Assembly: GCA_964370795.1 (NCBI GenBank)
Contig: CAYJME010000119.1
Coordinates: 1-9,858 of the forward strand
From: JAHFOW01 sp964370795
GTDB taxonomy: Bacteria > Planctomycetota > Brocadiia > Brocadiales > Brocadiaceae
Direction of reading: 5' to 3'
Length of the DNA stretch: 9,858 bases
Shown here piece by piece: positions 1-7,824 of this stretch. How positions within the stretch are numbered: position 1 is the stretch's first letter; each line of letters starts with the position of its first letter. The position numbers were made by a program, and so were the translations under genes. The notes beneath the pieces were generated by a model that was given only the letters and a program-made list of their open reading frames with translations, did no database searches and had not been told where the DNA came from.

Positions 1-246
1 CCTTAGTGGTTTAGTGTTTTTTGCTCTAATATTATCCGTTATACAAAGGAAAGGTATTTTTTTTTGACTTATTGACTGATTTCATATTTATCTCCCATCT
101 TTATTAACTGGAAATTAATCCTGTTTCTCTATTCCTTTCTGCAATAATCCTCTTGTCCGGACAGATGTCTCCACGCACCAAAAAACCAATCCAACGCAGA
201 TAACATAACGCAGCAAAGCCGCAGCCAATTCTCTTGTGAAAGCGGT

Positions 247-306
247 GAGATTGCTCCTGTCTGCCGTGCCGGCACAGGCAGGTCGGAAAAGACCCTCGCA
301 ATGACA
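247..306 (-). repeat. Dispersed 'TGTCATTGCGAG' element, copy 1
   Basis: Read on the minus strand, it starts with TGTCATTGCGAG and ends with GCAATCTC, the same outer words as the copy at 418-444. Between them is an insert containing the perfect 10-bp palindrome GTGCCGGCAC flanked by near-complementary CTGCC and GGCAG arms. Elements of this look are dispersed in many bacterial genomes. The two copies here point in opposite directions, with their TGTCATTGCGAG ends facing each other. Confidence 0.55.
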
Positions 307-417
307 CCGACTATGCACTTTGATGGCACACTGCACGTTGTCATTGTGCATTGCATCCTGTCGTCGTGCATTGTGTTTTGTCATTACAAATATGAACCGG
401 CCATTGAAACCTTATTC

Positions 418-444
418 TGTCATTGCGAGCGGAGCGAAGCAATC
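418..444 (+). repeat. Dispersed 'TGTCATTGCGAG' element, copy 2
   Basis: This short element runs from TGTCATTGCGAG through GGAGCGAAGCAATC. It shares its first 12 bases exactly with the reverse complement of 295-306, and its GCAATC end with the same copy. Its internal GCGAGCGGAGCGAAGC part can fold on itself. It is probably a non-autonomous interspersed repeat with no coding role. Confidence 0.6.
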
Positions 445-538
445 TTTCTTTCATGAACAAACTTTACCTCCTGATAGGGCTGAAGGGGGTTGTAAAAAAC
501 TTACAAAAAAAGATGTTTTTACAGAGTAATACTTTATC

Positions 539-643
539 GGTTGAGTGAAGCGAAACCCAACAAAATCAAATGATTCACTCCCTGCTTTTACACCAAATGT
601 AATTTCAGCCCCTGCCCAACCTACAGTACTTCATTACTCAACC
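539..643. repeat. Inverted-repeat element at the operon's end
   Basis: The left arm GGTTGAGTGAAG (539-550) is matched by CTTCATTACTCAACC (629-643), which is its complement with a 3-base insertion. The words CCCAAC (556-561) and CCCAACCTAC (615-624) lie inside the arms. The roughly 105-base unit resembles a small MITE-like or REP-like interspersed repeat. Its right arm supplies the last codons and stop of the 83-residue gene, so the element may have landed at, and altered, that gene's end. It could also act as a weak transcription stop. Confidence 0.4.
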
Positions 644-885
644 TTTAGTTCGCTTGCATCCCATATAACTTCTAAATTTCTAATTTTATTACCATGGTTT
701 CTTATGATTTCTTCTCTAAAACCATATACAGCACTTAAACCTGGTAGTTTTCCTTTTTCAGACATTGATATAAAGATATCATCTTCGTAGTGTCTTGGGA
801 GGTATAGCTTGGTAGGCTTCCAATCATAATTTTCTTTAAAATCCTCTATTTTGTCTTCTATTAGCTTTATTATGTCGGTTTTCAT
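634..885 (-). CDS. Small hypothetical protein, last gene of the operon
   Basis: This encodes 83 acidic, soluble-looking residues with no signal peptide or membrane segment. The N-terminus (1-20) looks helical, and the middle and end (23-80) mix short strands and helices, including a YLPRHYEDDIFI stretch and the tail LEVIWDASELKVE. I do not recognise the family. The start is well supported: GGAGAGG lies six A's before the ATG. It begins 27 bases after the nuclease stop and is the fifth gene of the operon. A small acidic protein directly after a nuclease gene is the usual place for an immunity protein or antitoxin, but that is inference from position. The stop codon sits in an arm of the 539-643 repeat, so the natural C-terminus may have been replaced or shortened. 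Confidence 0.75.
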   Translation of the reverse strand: MKTDIIKLIEDKIEDFKENYDWKPTKLYLPRHYEDDIFISMSEKGKLPGLSAVYGFREEIIRNHGNKIRNLEVIWDASELKVE

Positions 886-912
886 TTTTTTCCTCTCCGT
901 AGAAAGATAATT

Positions 913-1638
913 TTAAATCCTCTGGATATAAACTTTAAATGCTCTGTTATCCATATTCTCTTTTATATGTATTCCTCTTGATTTGGCATATTCAATTGCC
1001 TCCTGAGAAATATTGCCCTTATTCACAAATAGAGCATCATCTATTTTTATTCTATTTCCTTCCTTATCTATGGCACCATTTTTCAAACCATCTTCCATCT
1101 TGGCAATCTTAAGACCAAAATCCTTGTCACGCGAAATATTTTCGACATCTTTATTCTCTATCCAGATGTTCCGCCCATTTTTAGATTCTGCAAGAATATC
1201 GATATCTGTTTTGCCAAAATTCGTGTGCACTTCTTTTCCAATGCCTTTTAAGTCCAATCCAGCTTCTTGTATTTTATTTGCTCGAGCTAATTCTGCAAAA
1301 GCGCCTCTGGCAGAATGTACGTTTTCCGATAATGTTTTTCCTCGTGTTTCTAAATAACCAGGCACTTTACCAATTGCATTATCAAACTTTTCTATCCACT
1401 TAAGGCGTTGTGGATGGTTTTCATACAATGGTGCAGATACTTTTAATTTTTCAAATCTTTCTTCAAGAAATGCCTTATTGTGTGCTTCTATACCCTCAAG
1501 ATTCCGGTTCCTGATTATATTAATCTGACTTTCAAGTCCTCCATCTTTTAAAACAGTCTCAAAACCTTCTTTTATTCCAGATTCTAATATTGCCTCCTTA
1601 GATACTGCAATTGTGGATGCTGAAATAGGTTCAACCAT
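913..1638 (-). CDS. PD-(D/E)XK-type nuclease domain protein
   Basis: This encodes 241 residues. The N-terminal half (1-105) is helical and unrecognised. The C-terminal half reads like a restriction-endonuclease-like fold: a helix with RGAFAELARA (E116), then TDIDIL (D145/D147) on a first strand, 13 residues, then WIENKD on the next strand, giving the E161-x-K163 catalytic pair. The helix-Glu, Asp, ExK order and spacing are those of PD-(D/E)XK enzymes and of toxin-type REase domains, which cut DNA (some cut RNA). I infer nuclease activity; the substrate is unknown. The start is supported by GGGAG eight bases before the ATG, only three bases after the HerA-like stop. The adjacent ATPase suggests a motor-nuclease pair, as with HerA-NurA or HerA-linked defence nucleases. 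There is no signal peptide, so it is presumably cytoplasmic. Confidence 0.85.
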   Translation of the reverse strand: MVEPISASTIAVSKEAILESGIKEGFETVLKDGGLESQINIIRNRNLEGIEAHNKAFLEERFEKLKVSAPLYENHPQRLKWIEKFDNAIGKVPGYLETRGKTLSENVHSARGAFAELARANKIQEAGLDLKGIGKEVHTNFGKTDIDILAESKNGRNIWIENKDVENISRDKDFGLKIAKMEDGLKNGAIDKEGNRIKIDDALFVNKGNISQEAIEYAKSRGIHIKENMDNRAFKVYIQRI

Positions 1639-1641
1639 AAT

Positions 1642-4600
1642 TTATTCTCCCAAAAGCAATTTTAGTTTATGAATTAATTCAGTTACAATTTCTCCATGAT
1701 TATAAATAAAATAGTCATTTACAACATTTGTTATTTCTTTATCTGTATATCTTTTTTGTGGATATTGCGAAAACCTCTCCAAAGATAAATTGTAAATAAC
1801 ACCTTGTAAATAATCTGCCAATGACGGTGTTTTCCAATATTCCTTTATAGTTGTTTGTAACTCCGAAACCTTTTCTAGTTGTTTTTTAACTAATATGGCT
1901 TTTAAAACAACATAAATATTTTTTGGAATCAATCCATTCCTTGAATACATACCCTGACTAAATAGTGAAATAAGAGTTTCGACTATGTAAGTCAAAATTG
2001 TTTCTTCATTAAAAACGCCATAATGCCCCTTTTGTCTCAATATACCTTCAATGATTTCTATCGTTCCACTTATAATTTTTAGAGCGTCATTTCCTGACGC
2101 AATTAACATTGAATTCATAAATCTAATACAAGTTGACGTTCCTTTTATTCCTACAACACTTTTAAAGTCATTTAATTCCAGATAAGCATCTTTTGGCAAT
2201 AACTGTTTGTTCTGTTTTAAATTTTTCACATTTTCATTACTTACTTGCCAGGAATCATCTGAATAATTAATTTCTACCTCAATGGGTTTGTCCATCCCTT
2301 CTTTGTGACACAAGGCATGTCCCGTTTTTAATGAACCTAAGTAGAGTGCGTCTTCATCAGATTGATTTAATGAACCTGCCAATAAAGATTGATCATCTTT
2401 AGAAACCAACCTGTGAACTATCTTAGTATTTGTATTTTTTATAACATCAGGCGCTATTTTTGTGGGTATTTGTTCTACGACAATAACCCCCTGTCCGAGT
2501 GAGCGCATTTCTGCAATGACGTTACAAAATGTTTCAACGGCTTTGCCTTTTGGGTTGCCAAGCATTTCCATCTGGCGTTCAGTATTTACGTTCTTTAGCA
2601 GTCTATGGGCCTCTTCTATAATCAATATATGTTCCAACCTTCTTTTTTTAACAACTGGGCTTGTTGCAGGATTTGTTAATTGCCTGTATTCAGTGATGAA
2701 TACCAGCATTAGTCCAACGAGAAATGCCTTATCATCATCGTCTGACAATGGTTCTAACTCAAAAATTGTAGGGTAGGTAAGGAAGTTCTGAATATCCGGA
2801 GGCATCAATGCATTAAACATGACACCCTTAGCGCCAACGCACAGGCTCTCCAGTCGCGTAATAATAGCAGCCTGTATATTATCTTTTAATTCCCCCCTGT
2901 ACTTTGATTCACTCACATAAAGCTCCACTTCTTCTTTCAGGTCGTTTAACGTAGGAAAACAAAACTTTGATTCATCAGGTTTATATAGAGAATTGTTTTC
3001 TTTGTTTCTTAAAGGTTCTCCATCCTTAAATAGAAAGGGATGTGTGCCTTTTGTTAAATTCCATCCCTTCTTTTGGTAAATATTGTGTAAACACTTTTCA
3101 ACAATGTGAGGCATGGGGCCATACATTGAAAAGCTTGCATTAAAAATGGCTTTCAGGAAATCAATGTGGGTAGTTGGTGAAACACCGGGAATTATATAAA
3201 AAGGGTTAAATTGAACAGGAGCGACCGCAGCGTCTCCAATAGTATATATCCTGAGCGTATTTTCAAATTTTTCATTTCCCTTCAATTGGCGATAATCCCT
3301 TTTGGCAGATTCAAGGACTAAAAATGGCACATCAACATTCTTAATCAACTGCCTTACCGTATTTGATTTCCCGCTGCCTGTTAATCCACAAACAAATATG
3401 TGTTTGGAAAGATCTTTCCGGGTAAGATTAAATGATGAGTCTGGGATTGCTTTCCCATAGTCACATATTCTGCCAATTTTTATATACTGTTGTGCAGTAT
3501 CTTGCTGTGTATCTGTCATGCTCAGTTCTGGAATTCTTCTTATTTCATAGCCAGGCAGTGATTCAATGGGCGGAGAAGCAATTTGTACCAGTTCTTCGCT
3601 GGTAATATAAGAACACAAACTTTTGGGAAATATTTGACTGCTATTATCAACCTTCGGTATCAGGAGAATCTTGTCTTTATCAATAGGTGCAAAGTACGAT
3701 TGGGCAGGGAAATTTTCCTCAGTTGGCTTTCCCAATTCCCCCAGAAAGCTGCCTGCCAGCTTATTTCTCCCTTCCAAGGTTGTAGTAGCGAACGTAATTG
3801 AAGTTTCCCAGAAACCTACATGCATCCCTTTTTTTAGCCTCTTTAAATAATTATCTGCTATTTGTTCTAACTCCTTTGCTATACCATTTTGAATTTCTTT
3901 AGTTAACGATTGTCCCCAGTGTTTTTCTTTATTTTCTCCTTTTTGTTCAGATGTAGATTTTTGATTGCTATAACTATAGAGTATACCCCAAAAACCTTCT
4001 TCATTATGTGTGCTATCCTTGTTGAACAAAGCCTTTGCGCTCTCATAAATATGCTTAATAGTACCTTCAGCAAGTGTTTTATTTTCTGTTATCATCTCAG
4101 AATTTTGTTCGCCTCTACTTTCGCCACTTTCCGAACCTTCCGTTTGAACAGCAAGTTGATGGCAAACATCTCTTGCGTTTAATATATTTAAAAACTGTTG
4201 AGATAATTCATCAGACAAAATAGGCTTTGAAATAATTGCCAGGACAAATTCCTCTCCATAGAGACTGCGGATTACAGAAGCGATATTGAAGTGTTGCTTC
4301 TCATCCTCAATTTTTATGGTAGGAATTCCTGAAATGATGCCGCCATATTTTTTATCTAAAATCATAGCGGGAAGATTTATTGTCTTGTCTAGCTTTGTTT
4401 TTGAGCCTGGAATAACACCTTCTACAATACTCTGAAAGACTTCTGGTTTTGTAGTATTTGCTTCACTATGGATGTTGAGCTGGAAACCAATATACACTCG
4501 TAATTTATCTTTTTCACCCTTAAATACCGTTACTATACTATTCTGTGATTTATAGGATGCTGTCAGGATATTGAGAAACCTTTTCCTGATTAATTCCGGT

Positions 4601-4791
4601 AGGTCTTCTTTATTGTTTGCAACCGTAATTTCGGAAATTTGAAAGAAATAGATTTCTCCCAGTTTAGGCCTTTGTTCCAGCTTGTTATCCATTGTTTTAT
4701 CAATTGACAATGGCGACCAGGGAAGTATATTTTTGAGTAATTTTTCAATTTCCTCGACCGTCTCTTTTTCCTTTACCGTTATTTCTTTCAT
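1642..4791 (-). CDS. HerA/VirB4-type (DUF87-like) P-loop ATPase
   Basis: This encodes about 1049 residues. Residues 1-440 form an N-terminal region with a hydrophilic insert around 215-290 rich in Ser/Glu/Lys and a GFWETSITFATTT segment like that of VirB4-type ATPases. The ATPase core has Walker A GLTGSGKS at 469-476, a Walker B strand ILIIEEAHRLL with Glu726/Glu727, a downstream VVEQIPTKIAPDVI sensor motif and a KIVHRL motif (Arg794) as possible arginine finger. About 200 helical residues follow. Proteins of this class form hexameric rings that move DNA or remodel nucleoprotein. I chose the ATG at 4791: GGGGGATAG lies just upstream and the previous gene stops 7 bases before. An ATG at 4818 would add nine residues and overlap that gene by 20 bases without a good ribosome site. 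It is roughly twice the length of a plain HerA, and it sits between the membrane partner and the nuclease. Confidence 0.92.
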   Translation of the reverse strand: MKEITVKEKETVEEIEKLLKNILPWSPLSIDKTMDNKLEQRPKLGEIYFFQISEITVANNKEDLPELIRKRFLNILTASYKSQNSIVTVFKGEKDKLRVYIGFQLNIHSEANTTKPEVFQSIVEGVIPGSKTKLDKTINLPAMILDKKYGGIISGIPTIKIEDEKQHFNIASVIRSLYGEEFVLAIISKPILSDELSQQFLNILNARDVCHQLAVQTEGSESGESRGEQNSEMITENKTLAEGTIKHIYESAKALFNKDSTHNEEGFWGILYSYSNQKSTSEQKGENKEKHWGQSLTKEIQNGIAKELEQIADNYLKRLKKGMHVGFWETSITFATTTLEGRNKLAGSFLGELGKPTEENFPAQSYFAPIDKDKILLIPKVDNSSQIFPKSLCSYITSEELVQIASPPIESLPGYEIRRIPELSMTDTQQDTAQQYIKIGRICDYGKAIPDSSFNLTRKDLSKHIFVCGLTGSGKSNTVRQLIKNVDVPFLVLESAKRDYRQLKGNEKFENTLRIYTIGDAAVAPVQFNPFYIIPGVSPTTHIDFLKAIFNASFSMYGPMPHIVEKCLHNIYQKKGWNLTKGTHPFLFKDGEPLRNKENNSLYKPDESKFCFPTLNDLKEEVELYVSESKYRGELKDNIQAAIITRLESLCVGAKGVMFNALMPPDIQNFLTYPTIFELEPLSDDDDKAFLVGLMLVFITEYRQLTNPATSPVVKKRRLEHILIIEEAHRLLKNVNTERQMEMLGNPKGKAVETFCNVIAEMRSLGQGVIVVEQIPTKIAPDVIKNTNTKIVHRLVSKDDQSLLAGSLNQSDEDALYLGSLKTGHALCHKEGMDKPIEVEINYSDDSWQVSNENVKNLKQNKQLLPKDAYLELNDFKSVVGIKGTSTCIRFMNSMLIASGNDALKIISGTIEIIEGILRQKGHYGVFNEETILTYIVETLISLFSQGMYSRNGLIPKNIYVVLKAILVKKQLEKVSELQTTIKEYWKTPSLADYLQGVIYNLSLERFSQYPQKRYTDKEITNVVNDYFIYNHGEIVTELIHKLKLLLGE

Positions 4792-4798
4792 CGTTGAT

Positions 4799-5440
4799 CT
4801 ATCCCCCAAAACCCTCATTTTTACAGAACATCTCGAATTCAGTAAAAAATTTATTTATTAAACGATCAAATTCTTCTACCAACTGTTTCTTTGTTGTATT
4901 GAGAAATAATTCAATATCTTTCTCAAATTGTTCTCGCGCCTTTGGTAGCATTTTCTTATAAGTAATTCCTGCTGCCGTACCTGATAGTGCAAGGGCAACA
5001 ATTCCAGCGATTATCTTTGGCCAAAGACCTGAAAAAATAAAGAATGTAATTAAACCACCCACCAATAGTGCACTACCACCTGCAACACAACTGGTTATAA
5101 CCCTTGGGTCATGAGAATACATTAAATTATCTGGTTTGAGTTGAAATGACTTTTCAATCATTTCTTTAAAACCCTGTTTATAAAAATTATTTCTTGTGTC
5201 TATAGGCGCTTTTTTAAGGTAGTTTGCGGCATCCTCAAGGAGCAAATTTCGTAGTTCATCAAGAAGGGCATTTGTTCTTGATGCAATCATACCTGGCAAG
5301 CCATCAATAATTCGTTTCTTCACATCATCAATGTTGTAATTGTCGTTGAATTTATATCGCCTTTTAATATCCCCCTGAAGTTCTGTAAAGATATTACCAA
5401 CTATTGAATAAATCCTTTGAGTCTCTGTTTTTGGAATCAT
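4799..5440 (-). CDS. Two-helix membrane protein paired with the dynamin-like GTPase
   Basis: This encodes 213 residues. A largely helical N-terminal part (1-110) is followed by two hydrophobic segments, about 114-137 (ITSCVAGGSALLVGGLITFF) and 142-162 (KIIAGIVALALSGTAAGITY), split by a short SGLWP turn. The result is a tight membrane hairpin. A charged helical tail (165-213) probably forms coiled coil. The ATG overlaps the GTPase stop as ATGA, and AGGAGGGG sits eight bases upstream, so the two are translationally coupled. I know no named family for it. Bacterial dynamin-like proteins often carry their own membrane paddle, and I see none in the neighbour, so this protein may be its membrane anchor or paddle supplied in trans. 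That role is inferred. Confidence 0.85.
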   Translation of the reverse strand: MIPKTETQRIYSIVGNIFTELQGDIKRRYKFNDNYNIDDVKKRIIDGLPGMIASRTNALLDELRNLLLEDAANYLKKAPIDTRNNFYKQGFKEMIEKSFQLKPDNLMYSHDPRVITSCVAGGSALLVGGLITFFIFSGLWPKIIAGIVALALSGTAAGITYKKMLPKAREQFEKDIELFLNTTKKQLVEEFDRLINKFFTEFEMFCKNEGFGG

Positions 5441-7530
5441 CGTAAAAGCCCCTCCTGGTTTTTTACTTTTAGTAAACGGTCTTCTATATCCTCTAACTTT
5501 TTTTTTAAATCCTCCACATCCTTTATCATCTGATCATTCGTTTCTTTCGCCTGTAACTGCTCGTTCAGGTATTTACTTCTCATTTTAATAAGGTGGTTTA
5601 TATTTTTTTCAAATGACTCACAATATTTTTCAACAACAGGTTTAATGTGCTCCTCTTGCAAATTTTGCAAAAGTATTTCGTATTTCTCTCTTAATTCATC
5701 CTTTAAATTTTTTAAATATTTTGCATTATTAGGTTCTTTGATAGTACCTATTTTAACTTTTTTCATGTATTCTACCTTGTGTCTATAAGTCCACAAAGTA
5801 TACCATTTTCTTTCTAGCCGTGTTTCTTTCACATCTTTAAACTCATCCTTTTCATCAAAAGCACTTTCCTTTGCATTAGTTTTTAAGGTATTTACATCAA
5901 CAGTTGGAATTGTAATATCATACTTTTCCTTAAACTCAGTGCCTTTATTTTTAAAATAATCTGATATTTCTTCTGATATTTTTTCTACAACAGTTGCTAT
6001 TAATGTACGTATCCTATCTTCTATGTTTTCACATTCTCTTGTACATTTATCTTCTGAATCCTGCTGTGAGATGTTATCGAGAGAATTTATGCTTTTATGA
6101 ATATCTTGAACATAAAAAGCAGATGCCCCTTCATATTTATTTTCAAGATTTCTAACAAAATCGCTTTTATCATATTCATATTCTTTAAGGGCATCTTCAT
6201 ATTCTCTGATTCTTTTTTCAAATTCTTGTGGATCTTCCATCTTAGTTTCCTTGAGTTTAACATCTTCGTTTAATTTTTCGCCTTGATATTTATAGCCATT
6301 CCTAATGCTTTCGAGAATTTCTCGCAATTGTTGGAGTTTCGCCTGGGTTGAAAATCTTTCAATGATTTCTTCCATTTTGTCAAAATTTGAAATCTCTTTT
6401 AGCTTGCCTTCAAAAAGTTCTTTATTGTCTCGATGTGGAATCTTTTCAAGAATCTCCAATTTGTTTTCTAATATTTCAAGCTTTTCACTTAATTCGTCAT
6501 TCGATGCTTCATTGTTATTATTGCCTTTTTCTGATAAATCAGTTAATTCTCGCATCTGGTTTTTATAACGGTTAATCAACTCTTCTGGACTTTTGTAGTT
6601 TTCTAATTCAAATTGCAATAATCTGTACAAGCTATCAACACCAATGATTTTCTCTTCAGAAATTTTTTCTTTAATGATATCGTATTGTTTAATACCATTT
6701 ATTTTTGATTTAAGTTGATGTATTTTTCCCTGAACCTTTGTAAAGACCAAAAATAAAGTTTCTTTCGACCTATCGGGAACCACTTCACTGAAAAATTTAT
6801 GAAAAGAAGTATGTTCTACTCCTGATTCAAGCGTCCGGACAAATATTATTGCATTTGCCCTGTAAATAAACTCTTTGGTTCTTTTCTGTATTCCACCTAT
6901 AGCATTCACACCTGGGCTATCAACGACAACTAAGTCGCTAAAAGTGTATCGTAGTGGATAAACAACATGGATTTCCACAGGTATCTTTGATTTATCTTTG
7001 TATTCCTCTATATAACGTTTTATAAGGTCTTCCTTCCCCTTTAAGGTTTCATATTCCCCTTCTTTTTCTAATGCTTCTAATGGTATATCAGTTATGTCAT
7101 TAAGTAAATAATCATCAATAATAGTCGTTGGGATATCCCTGTATCTTTCATCAACTGCAGCAATCTTTTTAAGGTGGTTGTTAAGTTCTTCCCTATTTTC
7201 TGATTCGAATTTAGTTTCACCAAGATCACCCCAAACAACCTTAATATATTTTTTATTTTCCTGGGATTTTTTAATCTCAATAACTGCCTTTGTATTTTGC
7301 AAAACGCCACTTGGTAATACTTCTTCTTTTAATAAGGCGTTTATAAAGGTAGACTTGCCCGCCTTTACTTCACCAACAACGGCCAAGATATATTTACTCT
7401 CATCTAAATTCTTTACAATTGCTTTGAATTTTTCGAGAGGAACGTTATCTTCAACTTCTTTCCGATCTTTCAAATAAATATTTGCTAAATCTAGAACTGC
7501 CTGTCTTTTCTGTTCATAATTTTCTAACAT
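5437..7530 (-). CDS. Dynamin-like large GTPase
   Basis: This encodes 697 residues. The GTPase domain (about 45-300) shows G1/P-loop GEVKAGKS at 53-60, a G2 threonine at T80 in LQNTKAVIEI after the LPSG turn, and G3 DSPG at 204-207 in VVVDSPGVNA. G4 is LVFTKVQ (TKVQ at 264-267) instead of the usual (T/N)KxD, so guanine specificity is less certain. Residues 330-480 and 600-697 are long charged helices suited to the dynamin stalk and bundle. KWYTLWTYRHK is a local aromatic, basic patch that could touch lipid. I see no transmembrane segment. Bacterial dynamin-like proteins remodel or tether membranes, and some act in phage defence. GAGGGG seven bases upstream of the ATG supports the start. It is the first gene of the operon and overlaps the next by four bases. 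Confidence 0.92.
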   Translation of the reverse strand: MLENYEQKRQAVLDLANIYLKDRKEVEDNVPLEKFKAIVKNLDESKYILAVVGEVKAGKSTFINALLKEEVLPSGVLQNTKAVIEIKKSQENKKYIKVVWGDLGETKFESENREELNNHLKKIAAVDERYRDIPTTIIDDYLLNDITDIPLEALEKEGEYETLKGKEDLIKRYIEEYKDKSKIPVEIHVVYPLRYTFSDLVVVDSPGVNAIGGIQKRTKEFIYRANAIIFVRTLESGVEHTSFHKFFSEVVPDRSKETLFLVFTKVQGKIHQLKSKINGIKQYDIIKEKISEEKIIGVDSLYRLLQFELENYKSPEELINRYKNQMRELTDLSEKGNNNNEASNDELSEKLEILENKLEILEKIPHRDNKELFEGKLKEISNFDKMEEIIERFSTQAKLQQLREILESIRNGYKYQGEKLNEDVKLKETKMEDPQEFEKRIREYEDALKEYEYDKSDFVRNLENKYEGASAFYVQDIHKSINSLDNISQQDSEDKCTRECENIEDRIRTLIATVVEKISEEISDYFKNKGTEFKEKYDITIPTVDVNTLKTNAKESAFDEKDEFKDVKETRLERKWYTLWTYRHKVEYMKKVKIGTIKEPNNAKYLKNLKDELREKYEILLQNLQEEHIKPVVEKYCESFEKNINHLIKMRSKYLNEQLQAKETNDQMIKDVEDLKKKLEDIEDRLLKVKNQEGLLR

Positions 7531-7558
7531 TTAAAAACCCCTCAGTATGTTTATGACT

Positions 7559-7588
7559 TTTATAATAAACACTCTTAATCATTCTGAA
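7559..7588 (-). promoter_or_regulatory. Possible promoter of the five-gene operon
   Basis: On the minus strand, TTCAGA (7583-7588, four of six matches to the -35 consensus) is followed after 18 bases by TATAAA (7559-7564, five of six matches to the -10). This would put transcription start about 20 bases before the GTPase ATG, leaving room for its GAGGGG ribosome site. The surrounding DNA is AT-rich, so chance matches are likely. The position is the main argument. Confidence 0.3.
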
Positions 7589-7824
7589 TTTAACATCAAT
7601 AAACTTCAAACAGATGACTATCACACTACTATACCAAATAACCCAGCAACAGGAATAAAACATTGAAAATTTCCATTCAATATCGGCTAAGGAATACAAG
7701 AACCGCAGGAATATTTGCCGGGAAAGAATAACCCTTCAATTGCAAGGACTCTTCTCCTGCCCTTCCTGCTTTCCTTAGCAAACCGTTATCTGTTTGTTTA
7801 TTTTCGACTCTTCCCATAGAAAAC

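Larger units (their letters stand above)
1..633. other. Gene-free left flank with dispersed repeats
   Basis: I see no convincing gene here. The open frames are short, lack ribosome binding sites, and mostly run through repeat elements. The stretch holds two oppositely oriented copies of a 'TGTCATTGCGAG' element, a zone near 310-385 with loosely repeated 'GTGCATTG' and 'GTCATT' words, a small AT-rich hairpin at 490-506 (TTGTAA/TTACAA), and the left part of the 539-643 inverted repeat. It lies downstream of the five-gene operon, so it should hold that operon's transcription end. No classical stem followed by a T-run is visible on the minus strand. Confidence 0.6.

Noticed and set aside
104..384. 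Three overlapping minus-strand frames of 67-89 codons
   Set aside because: They start without ribosome sites, overlap one another in different frames, and run through the dispersed repeat at 247-306. Their translations are cysteine- and arginine-rich, typical of translated repeats.
310..385. Loosely repeated 'GTGCATTG' and 'GTCATT' words, considered as a CRISPR or tandem array
   Set aside because: The words are short, unevenly spaced and imperfect, with no constant repeat length or spacers.
320..529. Plus-strand frame of 69 codons
   Set aside because: It is read through the 418-444 repeat (VIASGAKQS is that element translated) and has no ribosome site.
545..790. Plus-strand frame of 81 codons
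   Set aside because: It is antisense to the better supported 83-residue gene, which has a strong ribosome site and operon context.
1642..4791. Reading the large ATPase as a conjugation coupling or VirB4 protein
   Set aside because: No relaxase, pilus or other transfer gene lies nearby, and its neighbours are a dynamin-like GTPase and a nuclease. The VirB4 likeness of the N-terminal half is noted in its entry.
4792..4818. Upstream ATG for the HerA-type ATPase, adding nine residues
   Set aside because: It lies inside the end of the previous gene with no good ribosome site, while the ATG at 4791 has GGGGGA upstream and follows the stop by 7 bases. The longer form cannot be fully excluded.
7514..7699. 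Minus-strand frame of 61 codons upstream of the GTPase
   Set aside because: It uses a TTG start, lacks a ribosome site, covers the likely promoter and overlaps the GTPase start in another frame.
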